Of a DNA stretch of 5,975 nucleotides, positions 1 through 5,871 are shown piece after piece. How positions within the stretch are numbered: position 1 is the stretch's first letter; each line of letters begins with the position of its first letter. The stretch is taken from NCBI GenBank assembly GCA_030646555.1, contig JAUSKP010000019.1:1-5975 (forward strand), read 5' to 3'. The notes beneath the pieces were generated by a model. It searched no databases and was not told the origin of the DNA. It was given only the letters and a program-made list of their open reading frames with translations. Both the position numbers and the translations under genes were made by a program. Source of the DNA: a bacterium (GTDB lineage: Bacteria > Patescibacteriota > Minisyncoccia > UBA6257 > 02-FULL-45-10c).

Positions 1-501
1 CACAAAACAAAAACTAAATTTAGCGTGGTGAGATATGGCAACGTTATTGGAAGCAGGGGGAGCCTTATTGAGATGATAGAAAAACAAAAGAATACGGGCG
101 TTATCAAACTGACCGATGCTCGGATGACCCGTTTTTGGATATCTATTGATAAAGTATTGAACATTATTTTGGAAGCAGTGGGAAATATGGGCGGAGGGGA
201 GATATTTGTTCCCAAAATGAAGAGTTTAAAAGTTTCTGATGTTATAAAATATTTGGCTCCAAAATGCAGAATGGAAGTGATTGGCATCAGGCCGGGAGAA
301 AAACTGCATGAAACTTTAATAACTGAATATGAGATTCCACGAACGAAAGACGCGGGCAGCGCTTTTGTCGTTAAGCCTGAATTCGGATGGGAATTGAACT
401 GGCTGGATAAAAAGCCGCCGGTCAAGACCAATTTTTCTTATTCCAGCGACAACGCTGATTTTCTGGCATCTCCTAAGAACGCAAAGGATATTTTAAGTTA
501 A
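1..501 (+). CDS. pseB: UDP-N-acetylglucosamine 4,6-dehydratase (inverting), PseB type, C-terminal half
   Basis: The reading frame is open from base 1 and ends at TAA 499-501, giving 166 residues of a protein that is usually about 330, so the N-terminal half lies outside the window. PseB removes water from UDP-GlcNAc and inverts C5, giving the 4-keto-6-deoxy-L-arabino sugar nucleotide that starts pseudaminic acid synthesis. Visible family signatures are KFSVVRYGNVIGSRGS near the left edge, ARMTRFWIS about 30 residues later, GGGEIFVPKMKSLKVSDV, and IGIRPGEKLHE, all typical of the C-terminal substrate-binding part of PseB/FlaA1-type short-chain dehydrogenases. The Rossmann glycine motif and the catalytic Tyr-Lys pair would be upstream and cannot be checked. 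An ATG at 34 or GTG codons at 25 and 28 could be mistaken for starts, but the homology runs through them. pseC begins two bases after the stop. Related dehydratases such as CapD or LegB are less likely given the pseC partner. Confidence 0.9.
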   Translation, partial: HKTKTKFSVVRYGNVIGSRGSLIEMIEKQKNTGVIKLTDARMTRFWISIDKVLNIILEAVGNMGGGEIFVPKMKSLKVSDVIKYLAPKCRMEVIGIRPGEKLHETLITEYEIPRTKDAGSAFVVKPEFGWELNWLDKKPPVKTNFSYSSDNADFLASPKNAKDILS

Positions 502-503
502 AA

Positions 504-1646
504 ATGATTCCTTATTCCCATCAGTTCATAGATGAAGAAGATATTGAAGCGGTCGGAAGCGTGTCTGGATCGGATTGGCTTACACAAGGTCCGAAAGTCA
601 GCGAATTTGAATTAGCGCTGGCAAAATACTGTGGCGCTAAATATGTTGTGGCGGTTTCCAATGGCACAGCCGCTTTACAGGCGGCTTATTTTGCTGCCGG
701 GATCGGCAGTGGCGACGAAGTTATAACGTCCCCGATGACTTTTGCCGCGACAACTAATGCCGCTATTTGGCAAGGCGCCAAGCCGGTGTTCGTTGATATT
801 GATGAAGTCGGAAATATAGATCCGGATCTCGTAGAAGAAAAAATTACCCCTAGAACCAAAGCTATAGTCGCGATTGATTACGCTGGTTTGCCTTGCGATT
901 TTGATAGGTTAAAAAACATAGCTAAAAAACACGATTTATTTTTAATTGAAGACGCCGCTCATTCTTTGGGGGCTGAATATAAAGGTAGAAAAGTCGGGAG
1001 TATTGCCGATATGACGACATTCAGTTTTCATCCGGTAAAATCCATAACTACGGGAGAGGGCGGAGCTATTGCGACTGACAACAAAGAATTTTATGAAAAA
1101 CTTCTGCTTTTCAGGAGCCATGGAATAACAAAGGATCAGGCAAAATTTGTGAATAAGAACGAAGGTCCTTGGTACCACGAAATGCAGGAATTGGGTTTAA
1201 ATTACAGACTCACCGATATTCAGGCCGCTTTAGGAATTTCTCAGCTTAAAAAATTGCCGATGTTTTTGGAAAAGCGCGAAAAATTGGCGGAGCGATATTC
1301 AAAAGAATTGGTAGGCATTAAAAACTTGATTCTGCCGGTTTATCCAGACGACAAGAGATCTAGTCTTCATCTTTATCCAATCAGACTGGCGGGCGCTTTA
1401 CAGCCTTTAAGAGGAGAAGTTTTTAAAAAATTACAGGAAGCCGGGATTGGAGTTCAGGTCCACTACATTCCGGTTTATTGGCATCCTTATTATCAAAAAC
1501 TCGGTTATAAAAGAGGAATTTGTCCAAAGGCGGAGGAGTGGTATGAGTCTGAAATTTCAATTCCAATTTATCCGTCTTTAAAAAAAGAAGATCAGGAAAA
1601 GGTGATCGGCGATCTGAAAGCCATCATCGCCTCTTTGCGGGGCTAG
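504..1646 (+). CDS. pseC: UDP-4-amino-4,6-dideoxy-N-acetyl-beta-L-altrosamine transaminase (PseC)
   Basis: Complete 380-residue PLP-dependent aminotransferase of the DegT/DnrJ/EryC1/StrS family; characterised PseC proteins are of similar length. It moves an amino group from glutamate to C4 of the PseB product. The N-terminus MIPYSHQFIDEEDIEAV followed by SDWLTQGP (residues 23-30) is the PseC signature and differs from LegC-type enzymes. SNGTAAL (52-58) is the phosphate-binding region, Asp150 in IEDAAHSLGAEY should contact the PLP ring nitrogen, and Lys179 in FSFHPVKSITTGEGGA is the expected Schiff-base lysine. LNYRLTDIQAALG and the C-terminal VHYIPVYWHPYY are also family-typical. The ATG is two bases after the pseB stop, so the two are almost certainly cotranscribed. 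The nearest purine-rich site, AAAGGA at 483-488, is rather far away (15 bases). No defect is seen. Confidence 0.95.
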   Translation: MIPYSHQFIDEEDIEAVGSVSGSDWLTQGPKVSEFELALAKYCGAKYVVAVSNGTAALQAAYFAAGIGSGDEVITSPMTFAATTNAAIWQGAKPVFVDIDEVGNIDPDLVEEKITPRTKAIVAIDYAGLPCDFDRLKNIAKKHDLFLIEDAAHSLGAEYKGRKVGSIADMTTFSFHPVKSITTGEGGAIATDNKEFYEKLLLFRSHGITKDQAKFVNKNEGPWYHEMQELGLNYRLTDIQAALGISQLKKLPMFLEKREKLAERYSKELVGIKNLILPVYPDDKRSSLHLYPIRLAGALQPLRGEVFKKLQEAGIGVQVHYIPVYWHPYYQKLGYKRGICPKAEEWYESEISIPIYPSLKKEDQEKVIGDLKAIIASLRG

Positions 1647-1712
1647 AAACCATTGCGTTTTTGATATGGTTTTATATGGCGTGCGGCAATTGTGATATTA
1701 ATTATAAAATTT

Positions 1713-2210
1713 ATGAAAAAAGTTATTTGCGAAGTTTCCAATAAACATTGCCATCTGACCAAGGAGACTTTATTGGAATCTAAAATACAACCGACCAAAT
1801 TAAAGGATCTGTCTCAGCCGGGGCAATGGGTGACGAATGAATATTATAGCGACGGAACGGATAAATTCAGGATAATAATGCCCTGCCGCGGCCAAGATCA
1901 ATTTGAATTGTCTTTGACCGATTGGATCAAAAGATTTGGCAAGAGCAAAGAACCGGTCTGGAAAAAAGACAAAGAGGCCGGCTATGTGGTTATTTTGCGC
2001 CATTTGCATATTTCCGATAAACAAGCGGGTGAATTGGGATTAAAGAATGGAGGCTATGTTTCAATAAGGAAAGGCGGAATGCGCGCTGGTCAACTGGATA
2101 ATGTACTGGTGCGTGTTTCTCCGGATTTTGATCTTAGGGTGCATTTAGATACAGATGAAGCCAATGCGTTGAATATTCAAAATGGTGAAGAGGTAGATTT
2201 AATAATATGA
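1713..2210 (+). CDS. Compact PduL-type phosphotransacylase (phosphate acyltransferase)
   Basis: A 165-residue protein of the PduL family, which interconverts acyl-phosphate plus CoA and acyl-CoA plus phosphate and is unrelated to Pta. Seen: SNKHCHL (His12, His14), LKDLSQPGQW (30-39), an Arg59-Gly-Gln-Asp-Gln-Phe-Glu65 block, RHLHIS (His97, His99), DNVLVRVS (129-136) and VHLDTDEAN (His144). From family knowledge, two zinc ions in PduL are held by the paired HxH motifs, a Glu and a late His, and an Arg binds phosphate; each has a match here with the Arg-to-Glu spacing conserved. It has no N-terminal microcompartment targeting extension and a short linker between the two barrels, so it is smaller than the usual 200 or so residues. 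I chose ATG 1713 because MKKVICEVSNKH fits the family N-terminus; GTG 1692 adds only a non-matching hydrophobic stretch. It overlaps the next gene by ATGA. Its role in a sugar cluster is unknown; supplying acetyl-CoA to the sugar acetyltransferase is one possibility. Confidence 0.87.
   Translation: MKKVICEVSNKHCHLTKETLLESKIQPTKLKDLSQPGQWVTNEYYSDGTDKFRIIMPCRGQDQFELSLTDWIKRFGKSKEPVWKKDKEAGYVVILRHLHISDKQAGELGLKNGGYVSIRKGGMRAGQLDNVLVRVSPDFDLRVHLDTDEANALNIQNGEEVDLII
2207..2210 (+). promoter_or_regulatory. ATGA stop-start overlap coupling the PduL-like gene and spsF
   Basis: The TGA stop of the phosphotransacylase gene (2208-2210) overlaps the ATG of the SpsF-like gene (2207-2209). Such ATGA junctions usually mean translational coupling. 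This is the strongest sequence evidence that the PduL-like protein belongs to the sugar operon rather than being an unrelated neighbour. It also shows that TGA is read as stop here. Confidence 0.85.
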
Positions 2211-3001
2211 CTACTCTAATTATTCAGGCTCGCATGGGCTCTACCCGCTTGCCGGGGAAAGTTTTAAAAAAGATTGGCGGAAAAACTTTGCTGGAAATTT
2301 TAATTGAAAGGGTAGGGCGTGCGGATTCAATAGATAAGATTGTTATTGCCACAACCGATAAGGCGGAGGATAAAAAAATTGTTGATTTGGCCAAAAAATT
2401 AGGACTGGATTATTTTCAAGGATCAGAAAATGATGTTTTGGACAGGTATTATCAGGCTGCTAAAAAATTCAAAGCCGATATCGTTATCAGAATAACCGGA
2501 GATTGTCCATTAATGGATTCGGAAGTTATTGATCGGGTGGTGGGATATTATAAACAGAATTCAGATAAATTTGATTACGTGAGCAATGTTCATCCGCCGA
2601 CTTTTCCCGATGGAATGGATGTGGAAGTTTTCCCATTCATTACTTTGGAAAATGCCTGGAAGAATGCAAAATTGCCCTCAGAACGGGAACATGTTACGGC
2701 TTATATTGCTAATCACCCGGAAATTTTCAGAATTGGTAATATTAAATATGAATATGATGCTTCATCCGTGCGTTCGCCCGTGCGTTTGACAGTGGATAGA
2801 CAAGAGGACTTTGAGGTGGTTAAAAGAGTTCTTGAAAATTTTTCTGATAAAAAAGATTTTGGACTGGAAGATATTATGGATCTTGCAAGAAAAGATCCGG
2901 AAATATTTTTATATAATGGCAGACACGAAAGAAACGAGGGGATGAAAAAATCGCTTGAAGAAGATAGGAGGTTCCTGTCTGATGGACAATATGGCGTTTA
3001 A
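2207..3001 (+). CDS. spsF: SpsF-type cytidylyltransferase-like protein (nonulosonate CMP-activation candidate)
   Basis: A 264-residue GT-A-fold nucleotidyltransferase-like protein of the SpsF/CMP-KDO synthetase superfamily. The N-terminal IIQARMGSTRLPGKVL (residues 5-20) is the SpsF signature and forms the nucleotide-binding loop. ITGDCPLMD (96-104) carries the metal-binding aspartate region, and PDGMDVEVF (134-142) and SEREHVTAYI (158-167) follow as in the family. In nonulosonate clusters of the sps type this protein is taken to activate the sugar as a CMP conjugate, replacing PseF. The tail after about residue 235, with NEGMKKSLEED, is a charged extension. The ATG overlaps the stop of the PduL-like gene, so translation is probably coupled; GAGGT at 2190-2194, 12 bases upstream, is a possible but distant ribosome site. 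A true PseF would start with a different motif (PARGGSKRIP-like), so I do not call it pseF. The exact sugar substrate cannot be read from the sequence. Confidence 0.85.
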   Translation: MTTLIIQARMGSTRLPGKVLKKIGGKTLLEILIERVGRADSIDKIVIATTDKAEDKKIVDLAKKLGLDYFQGSENDVLDRYYQAAKKFKADIVIRITGDCPLMDSEVIDRVVGYYKQNSDKFDYVSNVHPPTFPDGMDVEVFPFITLENAWKNAKLPSEREHVTAYIANHPEIFRIGNIKYEYDASSVRSPVRLTVDRQEDFEVVKRVLENFSDKKDFGLEDIMDLARKDPEIFLYNGRHERNEGMKKSLEEDRRFLSDGQYGV

Positions 3002-3019
3002 TATGAAAAATAATTAAGT

Positions 3020-3046
3020 TTGCTAATAAATAAATTTTGTTATATT
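3020..3046 (+). promoter_or_regulatory. Possible promoter directly upstream of the radical SAM gene
   Basis: TTGCTA (3020-3025) and TATATT (3041-3046) resemble -35 and -10 boxes with a short 15-base spacing. Transcription would begin about three bases before ATG 3056, giving an almost leaderless mRNA, which agrees with the absence of a Shine-Dalgarno there. In DNA this AT-rich such matches are common by chance, so support is weak. Confidence 0.2.
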
Positions 3047-3055
3047 CTTTTTAAA

Positions 3056-4438
3056 ATGAAAATACTTTTAATAAATGTAAGTTTAAGGCCAAAGAGCGAG
3101 AAAATAATTTTTCCGATTGGAATAGCCTATATTGCTACAGCCATTAAAAATGCCGGTTTTGACCTAATTTTTTATGATATTGACGCTTTGCGTCCGACGG
3201 ATGAGGAGATTGAAAAATATATAAAAAATACTGAATGCGATGTTGTAGCGATGGGATGTATTGTTACGGGATATAAATATATTAAAAAGTTATGTGAAGT
3301 GGTAAGGAAATATAAAAAAGTTCCTATCATTGTAGGTAATTCTGTTGCAACTTCTATACCGGAAATGTTAATGAAGAATACGAAAGCAGATATAGGCGTT
3401 ATGAGAGAGGGGGATATTACTATAGTGGAGTTATTGAGAGCTATTGAAAATAAAACGTCTCTGGAGGAAGTTAAAGGAATATTTTTCAAAAAAGACGGTA
3501 AAGTATTTTTTACAGAAGAAAGAGAATTAATATCTGATTTGAGCACGTTGCCGATGATTCAACATGATATTTTTGATATGAGTGTATATTTACAAAAATG
3601 CAAACATAGTGTTACTGAACCGTATCCGATGGAATTTGATAAAATAAAAGCTTTGCCGATAAATACGGCAAGGGGGTGTATATTTAATTGCACTTTTTGT
3701 TACCATGTTTTTAAAAATAAAAAATACAGGACTAGGCCAATAAAGGATATATGCGCAGAAGTGAAAAGTTTGCAGGATAAATATGGAATAAATTATATCC
3801 AATTTCTTGATGAATTGACTTTATATTCAAGAGAACAAGCGCTGGAATTTGCGAATGGTATTATTCAGAGCGGATTGAAGTTTTGGTGGGTCGCTGATTG
3901 TAGGGCGGGCTTATTTGGTGAGGGTGATTTAGATTTAGCGTTAAAGTTAAAAGAAACTGGGTGTGTTGCATTGTGTTATTCATTGGAATCAGCAGATAAG
4001 GATATTTTAAAGGATATGAACAAACATATTACTGTAGAGCAATTTATAATACAGACGAAAATATTACAGAAAGTTGGGATATTGCCTACGACCGGTATAG
4101 TTATCGGATATCCTAAGGAAACTTTAGAAACAATACAAAAAACATTTGATGTTTGTTATGATTTGGGAATCTATCCAAGCACTGGCTATCTGCTTCCGCA
4201 GCCGGGAACGATAATGTATGAATACGCAAAAGAAAAAGGAATTATAAAAGACGAAGAAGATTATTTGCTAAAAATGGGAGATAGACAAGATTTTACGATC
4301 AATTTGACAGATAACTTAAAGAAGGATCAGATAGAAAAAACGGTTGTCGACAATTTAAAAAGAATTGCGGATAAATTGAAGTTGGGCTTAGATAAAGAAC
4401 ACTTGCTTAAGACGGGTCATTATAGACAAAAGATATAA
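3056..4438 (+). CDS. B12-binding-domain radical SAM protein, substrate unknown
   Basis: A 460-residue protein with the layout of class B (BchE-like) radical SAM enzymes. Residues 1-140 look like a cobalamin-binding Rossmann domain: MKILLINVSL, FPIGIAYIATAIKNAG, then GVMREGD (114-120) in the place of the usual GEGE motif. The classic DxHxxG cobalamin ligand is not visible, which is common in this group. The 4Fe-4S motif CxxxCxxC is Cys208, Cys212, Cys215 in ARGCIFNCTFCY. YSLESADKDILKDMNK (308-323) and GIVIGYPKET (347-356) are SAM-barrel motifs, and YLLPQPGTIMYEYA ends the domain. ATG 3056 is preferred over an upstream TTG at 3020 because family proteins start at this point. There is no Shine-Dalgarno. 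The gene is visibly more AT-rich than those around it. Such enzymes methylate, cyclise or rearrange unactivated carbons; a sugar- or lipid-modifying role here is only inferred from position. Confidence 0.88.
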   Translation: MKILLINVSLRPKSEKIIFPIGIAYIATAIKNAGFDLIFYDIDALRPTDEEIEKYIKNTECDVVAMGCIVTGYKYIKKLCEVVRKYKKVPIIVGNSVATSIPEMLMKNTKADIGVMREGDITIVELLRAIENKTSLEEVKGIFFKKDGKVFFTEERELISDLSTLPMIQHDIFDMSVYLQKCKHSVTEPYPMEFDKIKALPINTARGCIFNCTFCYHVFKNKKYRTRPIKDICAEVKSLQDKYGINYIQFLDELTLYSREQALEFANGIIQSGLKFWWVADCRAGLFGEGDLDLALKLKETGCVALCYSLESADKDILKDMNKHITVEQFIIQTKILQKVGILPTTGIVIGYPKETLETIQKTFDVCYDLGIYPSTGYLLPQPGTIMYEYAKEKGIIKDEEDYLLKMGDRQDFTINLTDNLKKDQIEKTVVDNLKRIADKLKLGLDKEHLLKTGHYRQKI

Positions 4439-4528
4439 ATCTTTGAAATATAATTTATATTTTAGGAATTAATTAGTCAAATTGAATTGGGCAATCAGAC
4501 AAATTAATGAAAATAATAATAATTATTT
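4439..4528 (+). other. AT-rich spacer with an interrupted palindrome
   Basis: This 90-base gap, the longest in the window, is strongly AT-rich. AAATATAA (4446-4453) and TTATATTT (4455-4462) form perfect 8-base arms around a single T, just after the radical SAM stop. With no G or C in the arms it would be a weak hairpin, so I do not call it a terminator. TTGAAT at 4482-4487 resembles a -35 box, but the bases 17 further on (TAATGA) are a poor -10. No convincing promoter or RNA gene is seen. Confidence 0.35.
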
Positions 4529-5071
4529 ATGAATAACTCAAAAAATATTAAATTAGTAGGAAAGAACATTTATTTAAGACCCGTGCAAGTTTCTGACGCC
4601 ACCAAAGAATATGTGAGCTGGTTGAATGATCCGGAGATCAATCAATATCTGGAAAGCCGGTTTGCGCGCCATACTTTAAAGGGTCTTAAAAAGCACATAA
4701 AAAAAGTTTCCCGGGATAAGAAATTTGTATTTCTGGCTATAGTTCGGAAAGATTCGGATAAACATATCGGCAATATAAAATTGAGCATACTTGATAAGAA
4801 TCATAAATTGGCCGAGATCGGAATTATGATCGGCGATAAAGGATCTTGGGGGCACGGATTTGCCGGGGAAGTGATAGATCTTCTGACTGATTTTGCGTTC
4901 AAAAAGCTGAAATTGCACAAGATAATAGCCGGGGCATATGAAGGCAATATTGGTTCTATAAAAACGTTCGTAAAAAGAGGCTATATTATTGAGGGCGCGC
5001 AAAAGAAACATTACTTTTGCAATGGAAGGTGGATGGACAAAATTTTGATGGCGAAATTTAACAAAGCATAG
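4529..5071 (+). CDS. GNAT-family N-acetyltransferase, RimJ/RimL type, PseH-like candidate
   Basis: A 180-residue GNAT acyltransferase. The N-terminus NIYLRPVQVSDATKEYVSWLNDPEI is the RimJ/RimL-like start. HIGNIKLSILDKNHKLAEIGIMIGD (79-103) forms the central strands, the acetyl-CoA pyrophosphate loop is around SWGHGFAGE (106-114), and NIGSIKTFVKRGYIIEG (140-156) is the C-terminal motif B region. In pseudaminic acid pathways PseH, a GNAT enzyme of this size, acetylates the 4-amino group made by PseC; position in the cluster suggests the same job, but specificity for another acyl group or sugar is possible. No Shine-Dalgarno is seen before ATG 4529, and 90 AT-rich bases separate it from the radical SAM gene. 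A terminator-like hairpin follows its stop. Family assignment is firm; the PseH role is inference. Confidence 0.87.
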   Translation: MNNSKNIKLVGKNIYLRPVQVSDATKEYVSWLNDPEINQYLESRFARHTLKGLKKHIKKVSRDKKFVFLAIVRKDSDKHIGNIKLSILDKNHKLAEIGIMIGDKGSWGHGFAGEVIDLLTDFAFKKLKLHKIIAGAYEGNIGSIKTFVKRGYIIEGAQKKHYFCNGRWMDKILMAKFNKA

Positions 5072-5095
5072 ATGGCAAGCAACTTTATTGTAATC

Positions 5096-5129
5096 TAGCG
5101 GGTTTTATGATTATAATTACCCGCTATTT
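5096..5129 (+). terminator. Terminator-like hairpin after the acetyltransferase gene
   Basis: TAGCGGGT at 5096-5103 pairs perfectly with ACCCGCTA at 5119-5126, an 8-bp GC-containing stem. The 15-base loop can fold further as TTAT (5105-5108) with ATAA (5113-5116) around GATT. Only three T follow (5127-5129), then G and AAAATTT, so termination may be partial. It lies 24 bases after the acetyltransferase stop and upstream of a gene with its own strong Shine-Dalgarno. It could instead be an mRNA stability or processing hairpin. Confidence 0.45.
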
Positions 5130-5142
5130 GAAAATTTAAAAT

Positions 5143-5148
5143 AAGGAG
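5143..5148 (+). promoter_or_regulatory. Shine-Dalgarno site of the formyltransferase gene
   Basis: AAGGAG lies nine bases before ATG 5158. It is the only near-consensus ribosome binding site in the window and fixes this start. The contrast with the weak or absent sites of the upstream genes, and its position after a terminator-like hairpin, suggests independent translation of the downstream gene pair. Confidence 0.75.
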
Positions 5149-5157
5149 CATTAAATT

Positions 5158-5871
5158 ATGCCTAAAAGATCAATTGTCATAGCTACGATAAAACCTTGGA
5201 ATATTTCTAACTTTCGCTCATGGATCGTTCCGCGGGGCTTCAAGAAGTATTTAATTGTTTCTCCTAAAAAATTGACTTTGGAATATCTTCGCAAATTGAA
5301 TCCGCGTTATGTTTTTTTTCCGCATTGGTCGTGGATGATCCCTAAGGAAATATATGACAATTTTGAATGTGTGGTCTTTCATTCCGCAAATTTGCCTTTT
5401 GGCCGTGGAGGAAGCCCTATTCAAAATCATATTGTTCGGGGGATCTATAATATTAAAGTTTGCGCTCTTAAAGTTGTCGCCGATGTTGATGCTGGTCCGG
5501 TTTATATGCACGAGCCTATAAATATCAAGACTGGTTCCGCGGAAGAAATTTTGAAAAAAATCAGTGTGATCTCTTTCAAGATGATGAAAAAGATCATCAG
5601 GCTTCAGCCGGTTCCGAAATCGCAGTGCGGAAAAGTTGTGATTTGGAAAAGAAGAAGGCCGGAAGAAAGTTCGATTCCAGATCTTCTTAGCGGCAGAAAG
5701 TTGTATGATTTTATCAGAATGCTGGATGCCGATGGTTATCCTCCGGCGTTCATTGAATGGAAGGGGTGGCGATATGAATTCCGTGATGCTATCCTAAATA
5801 GCAAAGGAGAGGTGGTCGCTAGGGTTAGTATTAGTAAAATAAAAACCCTCCGTCGCTTCCTCCGCCACTAA
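5158..5871 (+). CDS. Formyltransferase-family protein (Fmt-like), probable sugar N-formyltransferase
   Basis: A 237-residue protein of the formyl_trans_N family followed by a short Fmt-C-like part. The core runs from VFFPHWSWMIPKEI (52-65) through FHSANLPFGRGGSPIQN (74-90), equivalent to the NxHxSLLPxxRGxxPIQ block of methionyl-tRNA formyltransferase, to VADVDAGPVYMHEPI (107-121). His75 and Asp111 match two members of the Asn-His-Asp catalytic triad; the Asn position is Val73. LYDFIRMLDADGYPPAFIEW (182-201) matches the Fmt C-terminal domain start. It is shorter than housekeeping Fmt (about 310), and the cluster context favours N10-formyl-THF-dependent formylation of an amino sugar. The start is supported by AAGGAG at 5143-5148, nine bases upstream. 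The last dozen residues (SKIKTLRRFLRH) are encoded by repeat-like DNA and may not be ancestral. Confidence 0.82.
   Translation: MPKRSIVIATIKPWNISNFRSWIVPRGFKKYLIVSPKKLTLEYLRKLNPRYVFFPHWSWMIPKEIYDNFECVVFHSANLPFGRGGSPIQNHIVRGIYNIKVCALKVVADVDAGPVYMHEPINIKTGSAEEILKKISVISFKMMKKIIRLQPVPKSQCGKVVIWKRRRPEESSIPDLLSGRKLYDFIRMLDADGYPPAFIEWKGWRYEFRDAILNSKGEVVARVSISKIKTLRRFLRH

Noticed and set aside
1647..1672. Inverted repeat AAACCAT/ATGGTTT after pseC as a terminator
   Set aside because: Seven mostly A-T pairs with a 12-base loop and no clean T tract; too weak, and the following genes have no clear promoter of their own.
1703..1710. TATAAAAT as a -10 box for the PduL-like gene
   Set aside because: It lies two bases before the ATG, so transcription would start inside the gene, and no -35 is found at the right distance.
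1692..1712. Upstream GTG start for the PduL-like gene
   Set aside because: It adds MILIIKF, which has no family match, and has no ribosome site; ATG 1713 gives the typical PduL N-terminus.
2208..2210. TGA read as glycine (alternative code of some CPR lineages)
   Set aside because: TGA here ends the PduL-like protein exactly where the family ends and overlaps the next start; no in-frame TGA interrupts any gene.
3020..3055. Upstream TTG start for the radical SAM gene
   Set aside because: The extra residues are non-homologous and low complexity; MKILLINV at 3056 is the normal start of the B12-binding domain.
3172..3546. 124-codon open frame on the minus strand inside the radical SAM gene
   Set aside because: It is antisense to a clearly conserved coding region and its translation has no recognisable motif; a shadow frame in AT-rich DNA.
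4507..4536. Small ORF of nine codons (ATG at 4507) before the acetyltransferase
   Set aside because: The peptide is MKIIIIIYE from low-complexity AAT repeats, with no ribosome site; chance is the simplest explanation.
4676..5011. 111-codon open frame on the minus strand inside the acetyltransferase gene
   Set aside because: It is antisense to the conserved GNAT motifs, with no own signature or ribosome site.
5128..5156. TTGAAA with TTAAAT at 17-base spacing as a promoter for the formyltransferase gene
   Set aside because: The start site would fall after the ATG and the Shine-Dalgarno would be inside the promoter spacer, so it cannot serve this gene.
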